Shown here piece by piece: positions 1-7,388 of a DNA stretch of 14,468 bases. Source of the stretch: Chloroflexota bacterium (lineage in GTDB: Bacteria > Chloroflexota > Anaerolineae > Promineifilales > Promineifilaceae); the NCBI GenBank assembly GCA_008501785.1, contig QQUD01000700.1:1-14468 (forward strand), given 5' to 3'. The notes below the pieces were generated by a model. That model was given only the letters and a program-made list of their open reading frames with translations. It had not been told where the DNA came from and ran no database searches. Both the position numbers and the translations under genes were made by a program. The stretch's first letter is position 1. Each line of letters begins with the position of its first letter.

Positions 1-2
1 GA

Positions 3-599
3 CTGCTCGCTGCAGACATGGGCGTAGATTTAGAGTGGGTGCCCGTATCCAGCGCGAACCGTATCCCATATCTGACTGCTGGCAAAGTTGATTTAGTCAT
101 TTCCAGCATGGGTATCAAACCAGAACGCGCAGAGGTAATTGATTTTTCCAATGCATATGCTCCTTTCTTCTGGGCTGTGTATGGGCCAACTGACTTGGAT
201 GCTGCCAGTGTTGAGAATGCAGCCGCTTACAAGGTTGGCGCAACACTGGGTACATTGGAAGAGACGGCTTACACTGAGGCCGCAGGCGAAGATGCGACAA
301 ACATCCAGCGCTATGATGATCAGGCTACTACCGTACAGGCATTCCTCACTGGACAGGTTGACCTGATCGTGACTGGTAACGCAATTGCTGCAGGCATCAT
401 TGCCGATCATCCTGAGATGAATGTTGAAACCAAGTTCGTGCTTCAACAATCACCTTGTCACGTTGGTGTTCGTCGTGGTGAAGATGGACTTTTGACCTGG
501 GTCAATGCCTTCATTTACCAACACACGCTAAATGGTGACTTGGACAAGCTCTCTACCAAATGGTTTGGCGAACCTCTTCCTGACTTCCCAGCCTGGTAA
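3..599 (+). CDS. Amino acid ABC transporter substrate-binding protein, C-terminal part (5' truncated)
   Basis: The reading frame is open to the left edge (residues LLAAD precede the first internal Met at 18), so the real start and any signal peptide lie outside the window; about 199 residues are visible. The sequence matches the SBP_bac_3 family (polar amino acid binding proteins such as HisJ/GlnH/FliY): the segment DLVISSMGIKPERAEVIDFS is the family's typical hinge region, in which the Arg of the PERAE stretch usually contacts the ligand carboxylate, followed by a second lobe with the DAFLTGQVDLIVTGN-like motif and an end KLSTKWFGEPLPDF typical of the family. It would bind an amino acid outside the membrane and deliver it to a permease. 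The ATPase of the same system type follows at 868 on the same strand. The ligand cannot be told from sequence. Confidence 0.92.
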   Translation: MLAADMGVDLEWVPVSSANRIPYLTAGKVDLVISSMGIKPERAEVIDFSNAYAPFFWAVYGPTDLDAASVENAAAYKVGATLGTLEETAYTEAAGEDATNIQRYDDQATTVQAFLTGQVDLIVTGNAIAAGIIADHPEMNVETKFVLQQSPCHVGVRRGEDGLLTWVNAFIYQHTLNGDLDKLSTKWFGEPLPDFPAW

Positions 600-623
600 G
601 AATCTTGACCATACCCAACCCAT

Positions 624-755
624 TAGAGTTGTTCCTTTATAAAACTTTGCTCATGTCATTCCCGCGAAGGCGGGAATCCACTCCTCTGAAAAAAGATGGA
701 TGCCTGCCTTCGCAGGCATGACAATCAGGAGTTTTGTTAATCGGGACCAACTCTA
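624..755. repeat. Large imperfect dyad repeat (MITE/REP-like element)
   Basis: The left half (624-680) and right half (697-755) are imperfect inverted copies of each other: TAGAGTTG at 624-631 mirrors CAACTCTA at 748-755, an AAAACT box mirrors AGTTTT, and the best conserved part is a 26-nt core (655-680 against 697-722) with 22 of 26 positions matching. Each 26-nt core is itself a hairpin (CCCGC-GAAG-GCGGG on the left, GCCTGC-CTTC-GCAGGC on the right). The four differences between the cores fall in paired positions of those hairpins and keep the pairing. The core starting GTCATTCCCGCGAAGG resembles dispersed repeats found in many bacterial genomes (from memory). No transposase is present. Confidence 0.7.
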
Positions 756-785
756 TTTTTCAAGGAGGTGAGTCTCCCTGAAAAA
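756..785 (+). promoter_or_regulatory. Hairpin that contains a perfect Shine-Dalgarno sequence
   Basis: TTTTTCAAGGAG (756-767) pairs with CTCCCTGAAAAA (774-785) with one mismatch, leaving a 6-nt loop. The sequence AAGGAGGTGA (762-771) is fully complementary to the usual 3' end of 16S rRNA, and half of it lies in the stem. The T tract is on the 5' side and the A tract on the 3' side, on either strand, so this is not a normal intrinsic terminator. It sits between the binding-protein gene and the ATPase gene, so it may control translation there (inference). Confidence 0.45.
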
Positions 786-886
786 TGGGGGCAGGATTAG
801 GGTGGGATCAACCCACCCTAATCTCCAACTTACAAGCATTTATGATGAATTCTAAAAGGAAACTATTATGGCCAGTAATAACCTAG
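785..886 (+). other. Possible short leader ORF overlapping the ATPase start
   Basis: An ATG at 785 lies 13 nt after the strong AAGGAGGTGA and opens a 33-codon frame (begins MGAGLGWDQP, ends LLWPVIT) that stops at TAG 884-886, inside the first codons of the ATPase gene in another frame. Its first base is the last base of the preceding hairpin stem. The SD-to-ATG distance is longer than usual and no family is recognised, so it may be chance. If translated it could couple to or interfere with initiation at 868. Confidence 0.22.
795..823 (+). promoter_or_regulatory. Perfect 12-bp hairpin upstream of the ATPase gene
   Basis: GATTAGGGTGGG (795-806) and CCCACCCTAATC (812-823) are perfect inverted copies around a 5-nt loop ATCAA. 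The stem is strong, but TCCAACTTAC follows rather than a T run, so it is not a canonical terminator. It could stabilise the 3' end of the binding-protein mRNA, giving the higher expression of the binding protein usual in ABC operons, or block a processive nuclease. Role is inferred. Confidence 0.5.
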
Positions 887-1623
887 GAAAGGACATCATC
901 GTCTGTAATGATGTTCATAAATGGTTTGGTGATTTTCACGTATTGAAGGGAATTACCACCACAATTAAAGAACGCGAAGTAGTTGTGGTGATTGGCCCAT
1001 CTGGGTCTGGTAAATCTACCTGGATCCGCACCTTGAATCGGCTGGAAGAACACCAGAAGGGCCAAATTATCATTGACGGCACAGAGTTAAACGATAATAT
1101 CAAAAATATTCGAGAAATTCGTACCGAAGTGGGGATGGTGTTTCAGCAATTTAACCTGTTTCCGCACCTGACGGCGCTCGAAAATATTACTCTGGCACTT
1201 CTCCGTGTCCGCAAGTATGATCGCAAAAAAGCTGAAGAAATAGCAATGCATCAACTAGAAAAAGTGAAGATACCAGAGCAGGCTGACAAATATCCTGTTC
1301 ATCTCTCTGGTGGACAGCAGCAACGTGTTGCTATTGCACGCTCCCTGGCGATGAATCCTAAGATTATGCTCTTTGACGAACCAACATCTGCTCTTGATCC
1401 TGAGATGATCAAGGAAGTTTTGGATGTGATGGGAGACTTGGCCGCATCCGGTATGACAATTGTGGCTGTAACACATGAAATGGGGTTTGCTCGTAGTGTG
1501 GCAAACCGAGTGATTTTCTTTGATGAGGGTGTAATCGTGGAAGAGAAGCCGCCCAACGTATTTTTTGATAATCCAGAAGAGGAACGGAGTAAGCTGTTCT
1601 TGAACCAAATTTTGCATCATTAA
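868..1623 (+). CDS. Polar amino acid ABC transporter ATP-binding protein (GlnQ/HisP type)
   Basis: This 251-aa protein has the full set of ABC ATPase motifs: Walker [10 protein letters not shown] (residues 43-51), Q-loop FQQF (Gln93), signature LSGGQQQR (146-153), Walker B IMLFDE (166-171), D-loop SALD (174-177) and H-loop His203 in VTHEMGF. The stretches [12 protein letters not shown] and THEMGFAR are typical of the amino acid importer group (COG1126). It would work as a cytoplasmic dimer that powers import of an amino acid through a permease not seen here. Start: ATG at 868 with AAAAGGA 7 nt upstream. It lies downstream of a binding-protein gene of the matching family, separated by 268 bp of structured non-coding DNA rather than the usual short gap. 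The substrate (Gln, Glu, His, Arg, Cys) cannot be told from the ATPase. Confidence 0.95.
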   Translation: MASNNLGKDIIVCNDVHKWFGDFHVLKGITTTIKEREVVVVIGPSGSGKSTWIRTLNRLEEHQKGQIIIDGTELNDNIKNIREIRTEVGMVFQQFNLFPHLTALENITLALLRVRKYDRKKAEEIAMHQLEKVKIPEQADKYPVHLSGGQQQRVAIARSLAMNPKIMLFDEPTSALDPEMIKEVLDVMGDLAASGMTIVAVTHEMGFARSVANRVIFFDEGVIVEEKPPNVFFDNPEEERSKLFLNQILHH

Positions 1624-1724
1624 TTGGTTTTGCCAGGAAATGCGATAAGGTGTTTTTATGGTTTCTTTATCCCTCCTTTATGTCTCCCTTACCTGGTTTG
1701 TGTTAAGCTTCCCAGACTGGCAAA

Positions 1725-1733
1725 TGTTATACT
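1725..1733 (+). promoter_or_regulatory. Candidate extended -10 promoter element
   Basis: TGTTATACT in the 187-bp gap after the ATPase gene has the TGn extension before a near-consensus TATACT hexamer. No good -35 hexamer is at the right distance, as is allowed for extended -10 promoters. It would drive the membrane protein gene at 1823 and perhaps the signalling operon beyond. No other clear signal is seen in 1624-1822. Confidence 0.3.
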
Positions 1734-1822
1734 TGGCGTAATTAGGCGATTTAGCTGAAATCATTCGGGTATAACACACCTCTGGAAGAGAGCGATTACT
1801 TACAGATTTTTTGGGAGACAAA

Positions 1823-2434
1823 ATGTTTGGACATAATCCTTATTCCTCATCCATTCCTGATCCTGAACGCGAATCGTTTTTAGGTGATATGACACGAGCA
1901 GGCATCGTGGGTGGTTTGATGTTGGCGCTCATTATGGTTGCCGGGGAACAAGTTGCCGAGCGCCTTGATACCGCACTGTTTGGTGGCATACTTTTGGTTT
2001 TTGGCATATTTGTCCATATGGTGTGCAATATGCTGGCAGTTGTAACCTATGGTCTGGGTGCTGCCTTAATGGTAGCCAATTTGAATCCCATTGTTGCTGT
2101 GATGGCGGCAACTGGCCCATTGGCTCCGCTGTGGTTCTTTACCAACTCTACAACTTCTTTTGGCGGCCGTTTTGTGCATTACAATCTTATTGGCAAGGAT
2201 ATACGAGAGATGTCCTGGCTGGAAACCTTTTTGGTTTGTCTGGGCGGTCAAATAATGAACTCTAGCGTTTTGCTATTGGCGCAATTGTTTTATTTTGAGT
2301 TACCTATTAGAACGTTGTTACTATTCAAGTTTGGTGAATTTGTTGCCGGGGCCTTGTTGCCTTCACTGGTTGTTTGGCAAGTGGGTAAACTGCTCAAGAG
2401 GCGCTCCCGGCAAAGAAAATTGATGGATTCTTAG
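1823..2434 (+). CDS. Multi-pass integral membrane protein of unknown function
   Basis: I do not recognise the family. The ATG at 1823 has GGGAG (1813-1817) at good spacing and is preferred to the in-frame TTG at 1811, giving 203 aa. Hydrophobic stretches suggest about five to six membrane segments, roughly residues 26-43, 52-84 (probably two helices), 89-106, 132-158 and 162-186. The N-terminal 22 residues are polar and the tail KLLKRRSRQRK is strongly basic, so the C-terminus is probably cytoplasmic. There is no EAA-loop of an ABC permease, so it is unlikely to be the missing transporter subunit. The small size and compact helices could suit an S-component-like or sensor-associated protein, but this is only a guess. 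It stands 57 bp ahead of the sensor kinase gene on the same strand, so the two may be co-transcribed. Confidence 0.75.
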   Translation: MFGHNPYSSSIPDPERESFLGDMTRAGIVGGLMLALIMVAGEQVAERLDTALFGGILLVFGIFVHMVCNMLAVVTYGLGAALMVANLNPIVAVMAATGPLAPLWFFTNSTTSFGGRFVHYNLIGKDIREMSWLETFLVCLGGQIMNSSVLLLAQLFYFELPIRTLLLFKFGEFVAGALLPSLVVWQVGKLLKRRSRQRKLMDS

Positions 2435-2440
2435 TAGCTG

Positions 2441-2477
2441 TTCGGAACAAAAATAACGGTTTCGGAACCGAACGGTT
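2441..2477 (+). repeat. Interlocked short direct repeats before the kinase operon
   Basis: TTCGGAAC occurs at 2441-2448 and 2461-2468 (20-bp period, close to two helical turns), and AACGGTT occurs at 2455-2461 and 2471-2477. They fill the 57-bp gap between the membrane protein gene and the kinase gene. They also form partial dyads (TTCGG-AA-CCGAA). A binding site for the operon's own response regulator is a reasonable inference. Confidence 0.35.
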
Positions 2478-2491
2478 ACTTAAGATATAAG

Positions 2492-5400
2492 GTGAGCATG
2501 GCAAGCCGAAAAAACAAAGGTGGCATCAAGAAGCGGGTGATGCCGTTTCAGTTAGAAAAGATTCGGACGTGGCTGCCGTTGACATTGGTGCTTATCGTTA
2601 TTTTTATGACGGTTGCTATTACTACTGGTAATGTAGTGAATGGATTCCGGCGTGAGCAAAAACAGGCCCTTAGCCAACTTGAACTCATTGCCCAACTGAA
2701 AGAGGCAGAAATTGATGCCTGGCAGCGCGATTTGCAGGATGCTGTGAATAGGCTCTTTAGTCAAAGTGTTGTTTTGGAACGTATGCAAAGTTTGCTGGCA
2801 CCTGCCTCTGAGTTGAATTTTGCCTTACTCAAGCAAGATTTCGCGGAGATCGTTCAGACCGCACCGGAAATAAATAGCATTACTCTGGTGAATCGGGATG
2901 GGGTCGTAGTCGGGTCTACTGATTCCCCCCCTATACTCCCCCCCAACACCTTAAAAGTAGAAATGGCCACTTATCCACAACGGCCGTTTTACGCCCCAGA
3001 CCTGGATCAAATTGTCCTCATCCAATCTGTCCTAGATGAAACTGGAACTGTTTTAGGCGCTGTCGTCGTGCTGGCCAACACTGATCCGCTCACCAACATT
3101 ATGAAGACAAATGTTACCACCGATGCCTGGGGGCAAGGTTATTTGGTTAGTCAAACAGGCAGCCCCATCACTCGCATACCACCCTACTCTGAAGCGCAGC
3201 GGCGGCAGGTAATCTTGCAAAGTGAAGGGATTGAAGCTGCCCTCACCCTGCTAAACATGGAAGGCCGGGTAGAAGCTCCTACCCTATACACTGACTATCG
3301 TGGTGTGCGCGTTATTGGCGTGGCTCATTGGCTGCCCGATTTACAGGTGGCGCTCATTGTAGAACAGACCCAACAGCAGGTATTTGCCTCACTGTATGAA
3401 ACACTCATTGCCAACACCAGCCTGGCGCTGAGTGCTACCATGCTAGCCGTTATCATTGGTTTGGCCATCACGCAAAGTATCACCAACCCCATGACACAAT
3501 TGGCTGACCACGCCAAGCGAATTGCCGCTGGAAAGCAAGACAACGTGCGGCTCAACTGGCAGCGCAATGACGAGATTGGCGATTTGGCGCAGGCTTTTGA
3601 CTGGATGGCCGTGCAGCTTGTGGAATTGATTGACAGCTTGGAACAACGTGTGGCCGATCGGACGCACCAGCTAGAGATTGTGGCGGGCATCAGTGACCGC
3701 CTGAATGCCATTTTGGATTTTGATCAACTGTTGATGGAAACGGCCGTTCAAGTAAAAGAAAATTTCGGATACCAGTTTGTCCATATCTACATTTTGGATC
3801 AGGCGCGGCAAAACCTGGTCATGATCGCTGGTGCTGAAGATAACGGGAACGACACCTTTCCCATCAACCACAGCCTGTTGCTTCAAGATGATGGCAATCC
3901 CGTTTCCGAGGCGGCCAAGCGTGGCGAAATTGTGTTTGAGCACGATCAGCAAAATATGCCAGAGAACACGCTCATTAAAATTGCCGTCCCCATTACGGCC
4001 GAAAGTAGAGTGATGGGTGTGCTAGAAGTACAAGAGCACCGGTCTGCCGGGCTGGACGAGGGCGATGCCAATCAACTGCGCTCACTGGCTAACCACCTGG
4101 CTGTGGCGCTCACCAACGCTCGCCTATTTGCGGAAACGCGGCAGCGCACTACAGAGTTGGCCAGAGCCAAAGAAACGGCTGAAACGGCCAATCAAGCCAA
4201 AAGCACCTTCCTGGCCAACATGAGTCATGAGCTGCGCACACCGCTAAACGTCATTTTGGGATTTACCCAAATTATGGAGCGGGATGCCTCTCTCCCCCCC
4301 GGCCAAAAAGAGAATTTACGCATCATTAGCCGGAGCGGCGCTCATTTGCTGGAGCTGATCAATGACGTGCTCGAATTTTCCAAAATTGAAGCGGGGCAAA
4401 GTTCGCTGCATATTACTCGCTTTGATTTGAATCGCACCCTAACCAACATGGAAAAAATGATGCGTGTCCGAGCCGAAAGAAGAGGGCTTGAACTCACATT
4501 TGATCGTGCTAAAAATGTGCCTCAGTATATTAAGACCGATCAACGCAAATTACGGCAGGTTTTGATTAACCTGGTAGGAAATGCGGTTAAGTTTACAGAG
4601 TCCGGCCGTGTGCAGCTTCGCGTCACAGCCGGTGAGGTCGAGCCAGATGGGGATTCAGCCTCTGTGATGCTCCATTTTGAGGTGGAAGATACGGGGCCAG
4701 GTATCTCATCCACCGAGATTGAAAAGCTTTTTGATGCCTTTACCCAAACGGAGATCGGCCAGAAGCGGCAGGAAGGCACGGGTTTGGGGCTGGCTATTTG
4801 CCACAAGTTTGCCCAACTGCTAGAAGCTAAGCTGGGTGTTTCCAGTGAAGTTGGGTGCGGCTCAATCTTTACTTTCGACATTCGCGTCTTTTTGGCTCAG
4901 CGGTCAGATCGGCAATTTGACCAGCGGGTTGTGAGCCTGGCTGCCAATCAGCCGAGCTACCGCATTTTGGTGGTTGATGACAATGCAGAGAACCGGAAAT
5001 TGATGCGCACGATGCTGGAAGGTGTGGGATTTGTGGTGCGAGAGGCGGAAAACGGCCGTATTGCCGTAGACCTCAACCAAAGTTGGCAGCCCCACCTCAT
5101 CTGGATGGACATGCGCATGCCAGTGATGGATGGGCGCGAAGCCACTGCCCTGATCAAACAAAGTCAACAGGGGCCATTCCCTAAGATTATTGCCGTGACG
5201 GCCACCGCTTTTGAAGAAGACAAGCTCAATATTTTGTCTTTGGGGTGTGACGATTTTGTCGGCAAGCCTTTCCGGGAAGCCGAAATCTTCGACAAGATGG
5301 CCAGGCAGTTGGCCGTCGAATACATTTATGAAGATACCACGCCGTCCCCCGATTCATCTGAAGAGGCAGTCCTTTTAGAAAACCTGTCCGACACTAACAT

Positions 5401-5638
5401 CAAGCGGCTGCCGTCGGAATGGATGACGGCATTGCAAGACGCGGCTCGGCGAGGGCAAGCCAAACAGATAAACAGCCTCATCGAGCAAATTCAAGCAGAC
5501 CACGCCCAGGTCGCCACCCACGTGGCTCACTTGGTGAAAGGGTACCAGTTTGACCAAATTGTAGCCTTGATGGAGAAGGGGCATGGGGCAGAAACGGCCG
5601 TTAAATCCATAGCCAATGGTAACGAGACAAACACATGA
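2492..5638 (+). CDS. Membrane-bound hybrid sensor histidine kinase (sensor-HAMP-GAF-HisKA-ATPase-receiver)
   Basis: A 1048-aa kinase. Order of parts: membrane helix at about 29-48; extracytoplasmic sensor region about 50-304 (probably CACHE-like); second helix about 305-330; HAMP about 332-380; GAF about 400-548; HisKA with the H-box MSHELRTPLN and phospho-acceptor His579; HATPase_c with N-box Asn697, DTGPGIS (Asp733) and GTGLGL (762-767); receiver domain with DD at 829-830, phospho-acceptor Asp873, Thr903 and Lys925. The C-terminal tail (about 975-1030, with LPSEWMTALQDAARRGQ) resembles tails seen on many cyanobacterial and related hybrid kinases (from memory). It has no Hpt domain. The start is GTG 2492 or ATG 2498; neither has a well-spaced SD. 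It overlaps the next kinase gene by 4 nt (ATGA), so translation is probably coupled. The signal sensed is unknown. Confidence 0.95.
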   Translation: MSMASRKNKGGIKKRVMPFQLEKIRTWLPLTLVLIVIFMTVAITTGNVVNGFRREQKQALSQLELIAQLKEAEIDAWQRDLQDAVNRLFSQSVVLERMQSLLAPASELNFALLKQDFAEIVQTAPEINSITLVNRDGVVVGSTDSPPILPPNTLKVEMATYPQRPFYAPDLDQIVLIQSVLDETGTVLGAVVVLANTDPLTNIMKTNVTTDAWGQGYLVSQTGSPITRIPPYSEAQRRQVILQSEGIEAALTLLNMEGRVEAPTLYTDYRGVRVIGVAHWLPDLQVALIVEQTQQQVFASLYETLIANTSLALSATMLAVIIGLAITQSITNPMTQLADHAKRIAAGKQDNVRLNWQRNDEIGDLAQAFDWMAVQLVELIDSLEQRVADRTHQLEIVAGISDRLNAILDFDQLLMETAVQVKENFGYQFVHIYILDQARQNLVMIAGAEDNGNDTFPINHSLLLQDDGNPVSEAAKRGEIVFEHDQQNMPENTLIKIAVPITAESRVMGVLEVQEHRSAGLDEGDANQLRSLANHLAVALTNARLFAETRQRTTELARAKETAETANQAKSTFLANMSHELRTPLNVILGFTQIMERDASLPPGQKENLRIISRSGAHLLELINDVLEFSKIEAGQSSLHITRFDLNRTLTNMEKMMRVRAERRGLELTFDRAKNVPQYIKTDQRKLRQVLINLVGNAVKFTESGRVQLRVTAGEVEPDGDSASVMLHFEVEDTGPGISSTEIEKLFDAFTQTEIGQKRQEGTGLGLAICHKFAQLLEAKLGVSSEVGCGSIFTFDIRVFLAQRSDRQFDQRVVSLAANQPSYRILVVDDNAENRKLMRTMLEGVGFVVREAENGRIAVDLNQSWQPHLIWMDMRMPVMDGREATALIKQSQQGPFPKIIAVTATAFEEDKLNILSLGCDDFVGKPFREAEIFDKMARQLAVEYIYEDTTPSPDSSEEAVLLENLSDTNIKRLPSEWMTALQDAARRGQAKQINSLIEQIQADHAQVATHVAHLVKGYQFDQIVALMEKGHGAETAVKSIANGNETNT

Positions 5639-6723
5639 TTGAAACTGTAAATGGCGATATTCTGATCGTCGATGATACCATTACCAGCCTCAACGCGCTG
5701 TTGACGATTCTCACGAACAGCGGTTACGAGGTGCGTGGGGCGCACAATGGGGCAACCGGACTCATGATTGCCCAGGCAGAGCCGCCGGAACTGGTCTTGC
5801 TAGATGTCAAAATGCCCGACATGGATGGGTACGAGGTCTGCCGCCAGCTCAAGCAAAATCCTGTCACGGCCGATATTCCCGTCATTTTTGTTAGTGCGCT
5901 GGATGAGGTCGAAGATAAAGTGAAAGGTTTTGAAGCGGGTGGTGTAGACTTTATCTCCAAGCCTTACCAGCTTGAAGAGGTTCTGGCGCGGGTGCAGATT
6001 CATCTGCGGCTGAGTAAGCTGCAAAAGCAGCTTGAAGTGCAAAATGACCTCCTTCAGGACGAGGTGTCTGAACGGGAACGAGCGGAAGCGGCCCTGCGGG
6101 TGATGAATGATGAGTTAGAGCAGCGAGTGGGGACACGCACGGCCGAATTGGCACAGGCCAATGGGCAAATCCAGGAATATTCTGAAAATCTAGAGCAGCT
6201 GGTGGCGAATCGTACACGGGAATTGGAAGTGTTGTATCGGGTAACGGCCGTTGCCAGCGAATCCCTCGATTTGGAAATATCCCTCAGGCGCTCCCTGGAA
6301 CAAATATTGGCCGCTATGCACAGCAGCACTGGCGTGATCCATTTACTCAATAAAAAAGAACAAACACTCAACCTCATCGTTCACCAGGGTGTGCAGGCAA
6401 AGGTGTTAGAGCAAATCAGCAGCCTGTCGGCTGCGAGTCCACTTGCTGCACAAATTATGGCCTCTGGGCAGCCCACGATTGTCCCAGGCTTGAGCCATAT
6501 CCCTTTTCTTCCGCCTGCGCCTTCAGCAGACCAACGGCAAACGTATATCGGGATGCCCTTAAGTTCACGAGGGCAGCAGGTTGGTCTTATGAGCTTTGTG
6601 CGAGAAAAGGAATTGGCGCATCCATCTGCTGAGGAGCTGGCCTTGCTAAACTCTGTTGCCGAACAGATCGGCCTGGTGGTTGAACGTGCCTGGCTGCAAC
6701 AACAGGCGGAACAAACGGCCGTT
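2979..6723. repeat. Dispersed palindromic decamer AACGGCCGTT (five exact copies)
   Basis: Exact copies are at 2979-2988, 3739-3748, 5593-5602, 6243-6252 and 6714-6723, with one-mismatch copies AACGGCCGTA at 5051-5060 and 7302-7311. A sixth exact copy is outside the operon at 12663-12672. Four of the five copies here are read as x-Thr-Ala-Val and one as Gln-Arg-Pro-Phe, so more than one frame is used and the signal is at the DNA level. About 0.014 copies would be expected in the window with equal base frequencies. Confidence 0.8.
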
Positions 6724-7377
6724 ATGGAAGAGCGCGCCCGATTAGCACGAGATTTACATGATTCAGTTACCCAGCTTTTGTACAGTGCCACGCTGATTGC
6801 CGAGGCTGGTCGTGAATCAATTAACAGTGACAATTATGAACGTGCCCACACGTGCGTCATAGAGCTGGGCGATATTTCCCAGCAAGCCCTAAAAGAGATG
6901 CGCTTACTCATCTACGAACTGCATCCACCCAAGCTTGAGCGGGATGGGCTGTTAGCTGCCTTGCAAGAGCGCCTCGATTCTGTGGAGGGGCGTACCAAAA
7001 TCGCCACCCAACTGCTGGTTGACGATTTGCCAGAACTGCCCATCAAAATGCAGGAAACCCTGTATTTTATTGCGCTGGAAGCCCTCAACAATACTCTCAA
7101 GCACGCCCAGGCTAAATCAGTTGCACTCCACATTAAAGTTAATAATCACGATCAGCAGCTTTGCCTCCATGTCACCGATGATGGTGTTGGTTTCGACCCA
7201 GGCAATACTGCTGGCAAAGGCGGTTTGGGATTAAAGAGTATGCAAGCGCGTGCTGATAAGCTAGGTGGCACTCTGACTATTTTGTCTGAGCTTGGTCGGG
7301 GAACGGCCGTAAAAGCTTGCCTTGCCTTTCACCCAACCATTCCCGATGCAAACAAGAACGGTTCAAAACCGCACTGA
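5635..7377 (+). CDS. Soluble receiver-GAF-HisKA_3 hybrid histidine kinase (NarX/DesK-type core)
   Basis: 580 aa without membrane helices. An N-terminal receiver domain (about 8-125; DD at 13-14, phospho-acceptor Asp57, Ser87, Lys109) is followed by a coiled coil (about 125-200) that holds an internal repeat (LEQRVGTRTAELA and LEQLVANRTRELE), a GAF domain (about 205-355), a HisKA_3 dimerisation domain with the H-box ARDLHDSVTQLL (His375), and an HATPase_c domain with N-box Asn485/Asn486, D-box TDDGVGF (Asp516) and the glycine loop GGLGLKSM. HisKA_3 kinases typically phosphorylate NarL-family regulators, and one follows directly. The receiver may take a phosphoryl group from the upstream kinase or gate this kinase's activity. 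The ATG overlaps the stop of the upstream gene (ATGA). Confidence 0.95.
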   Translation: MIETVNGDILIVDDTITSLNALLTILTNSGYEVRGAHNGATGLMIAQAEPPELVLLDVKMPDMDGYEVCRQLKQNPVTADIPVIFVSALDEVEDKVKGFEAGGVDFISKPYQLEEVLARVQIHLRLSKLQKQLEVQNDLLQDEVSERERAEAALRVMNDELEQRVGTRTAELAQANGQIQEYSENLEQLVANRTRELEVLYRVTAVASESLDLEISLRRSLEQILAAMHSSTGVIHLLNKKEQTLNLIVHQGVQAKVLEQISSLSAASPLAAQIMASGQPTIVPGLSHIPFLPPAPSADQRQTYIGMPLSSRGQQVGLMSFVREKELAHPSAEELALLNSVAEQIGLVVERAWLQQQAEQTAVMEERARLARDLHDSVTQLLYSATLIAEAGRESINSDNYERAHTCVIELGDISQQALKEMRLLIYELHPPKLERDGLLAALQERLDSVEGRTKIATQLLVDDLPELPIKMQETLYFIALEALNNTLKHAQAKSVALHIKVNNHDQQLCLHVTDDGVGFDPGNTAGKGGLGLKSMQARADKLGGTLTILSELGRGTAVKACLAFHPTIPDANKNGSKPH

Positions 7378-7388
7378 GGAAACAAACT

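Noticed and set aside
624..755. CRISPR-like repeat
   Set aside because: There are only two inverted units and no regular spacers or cas genes; it is a dyad element.
756..785. Hairpin read as an intrinsic terminator
   Set aside because: The T tract is 5' and the A tract 3' of the stem on both strands, the reverse of what a terminator needs.
7317..7388. Upstream extension of the response regulator
   Set aside because: The extension lies within the end of the kinase gene, and the ATG at 7389 has a well-placed GAGGA.
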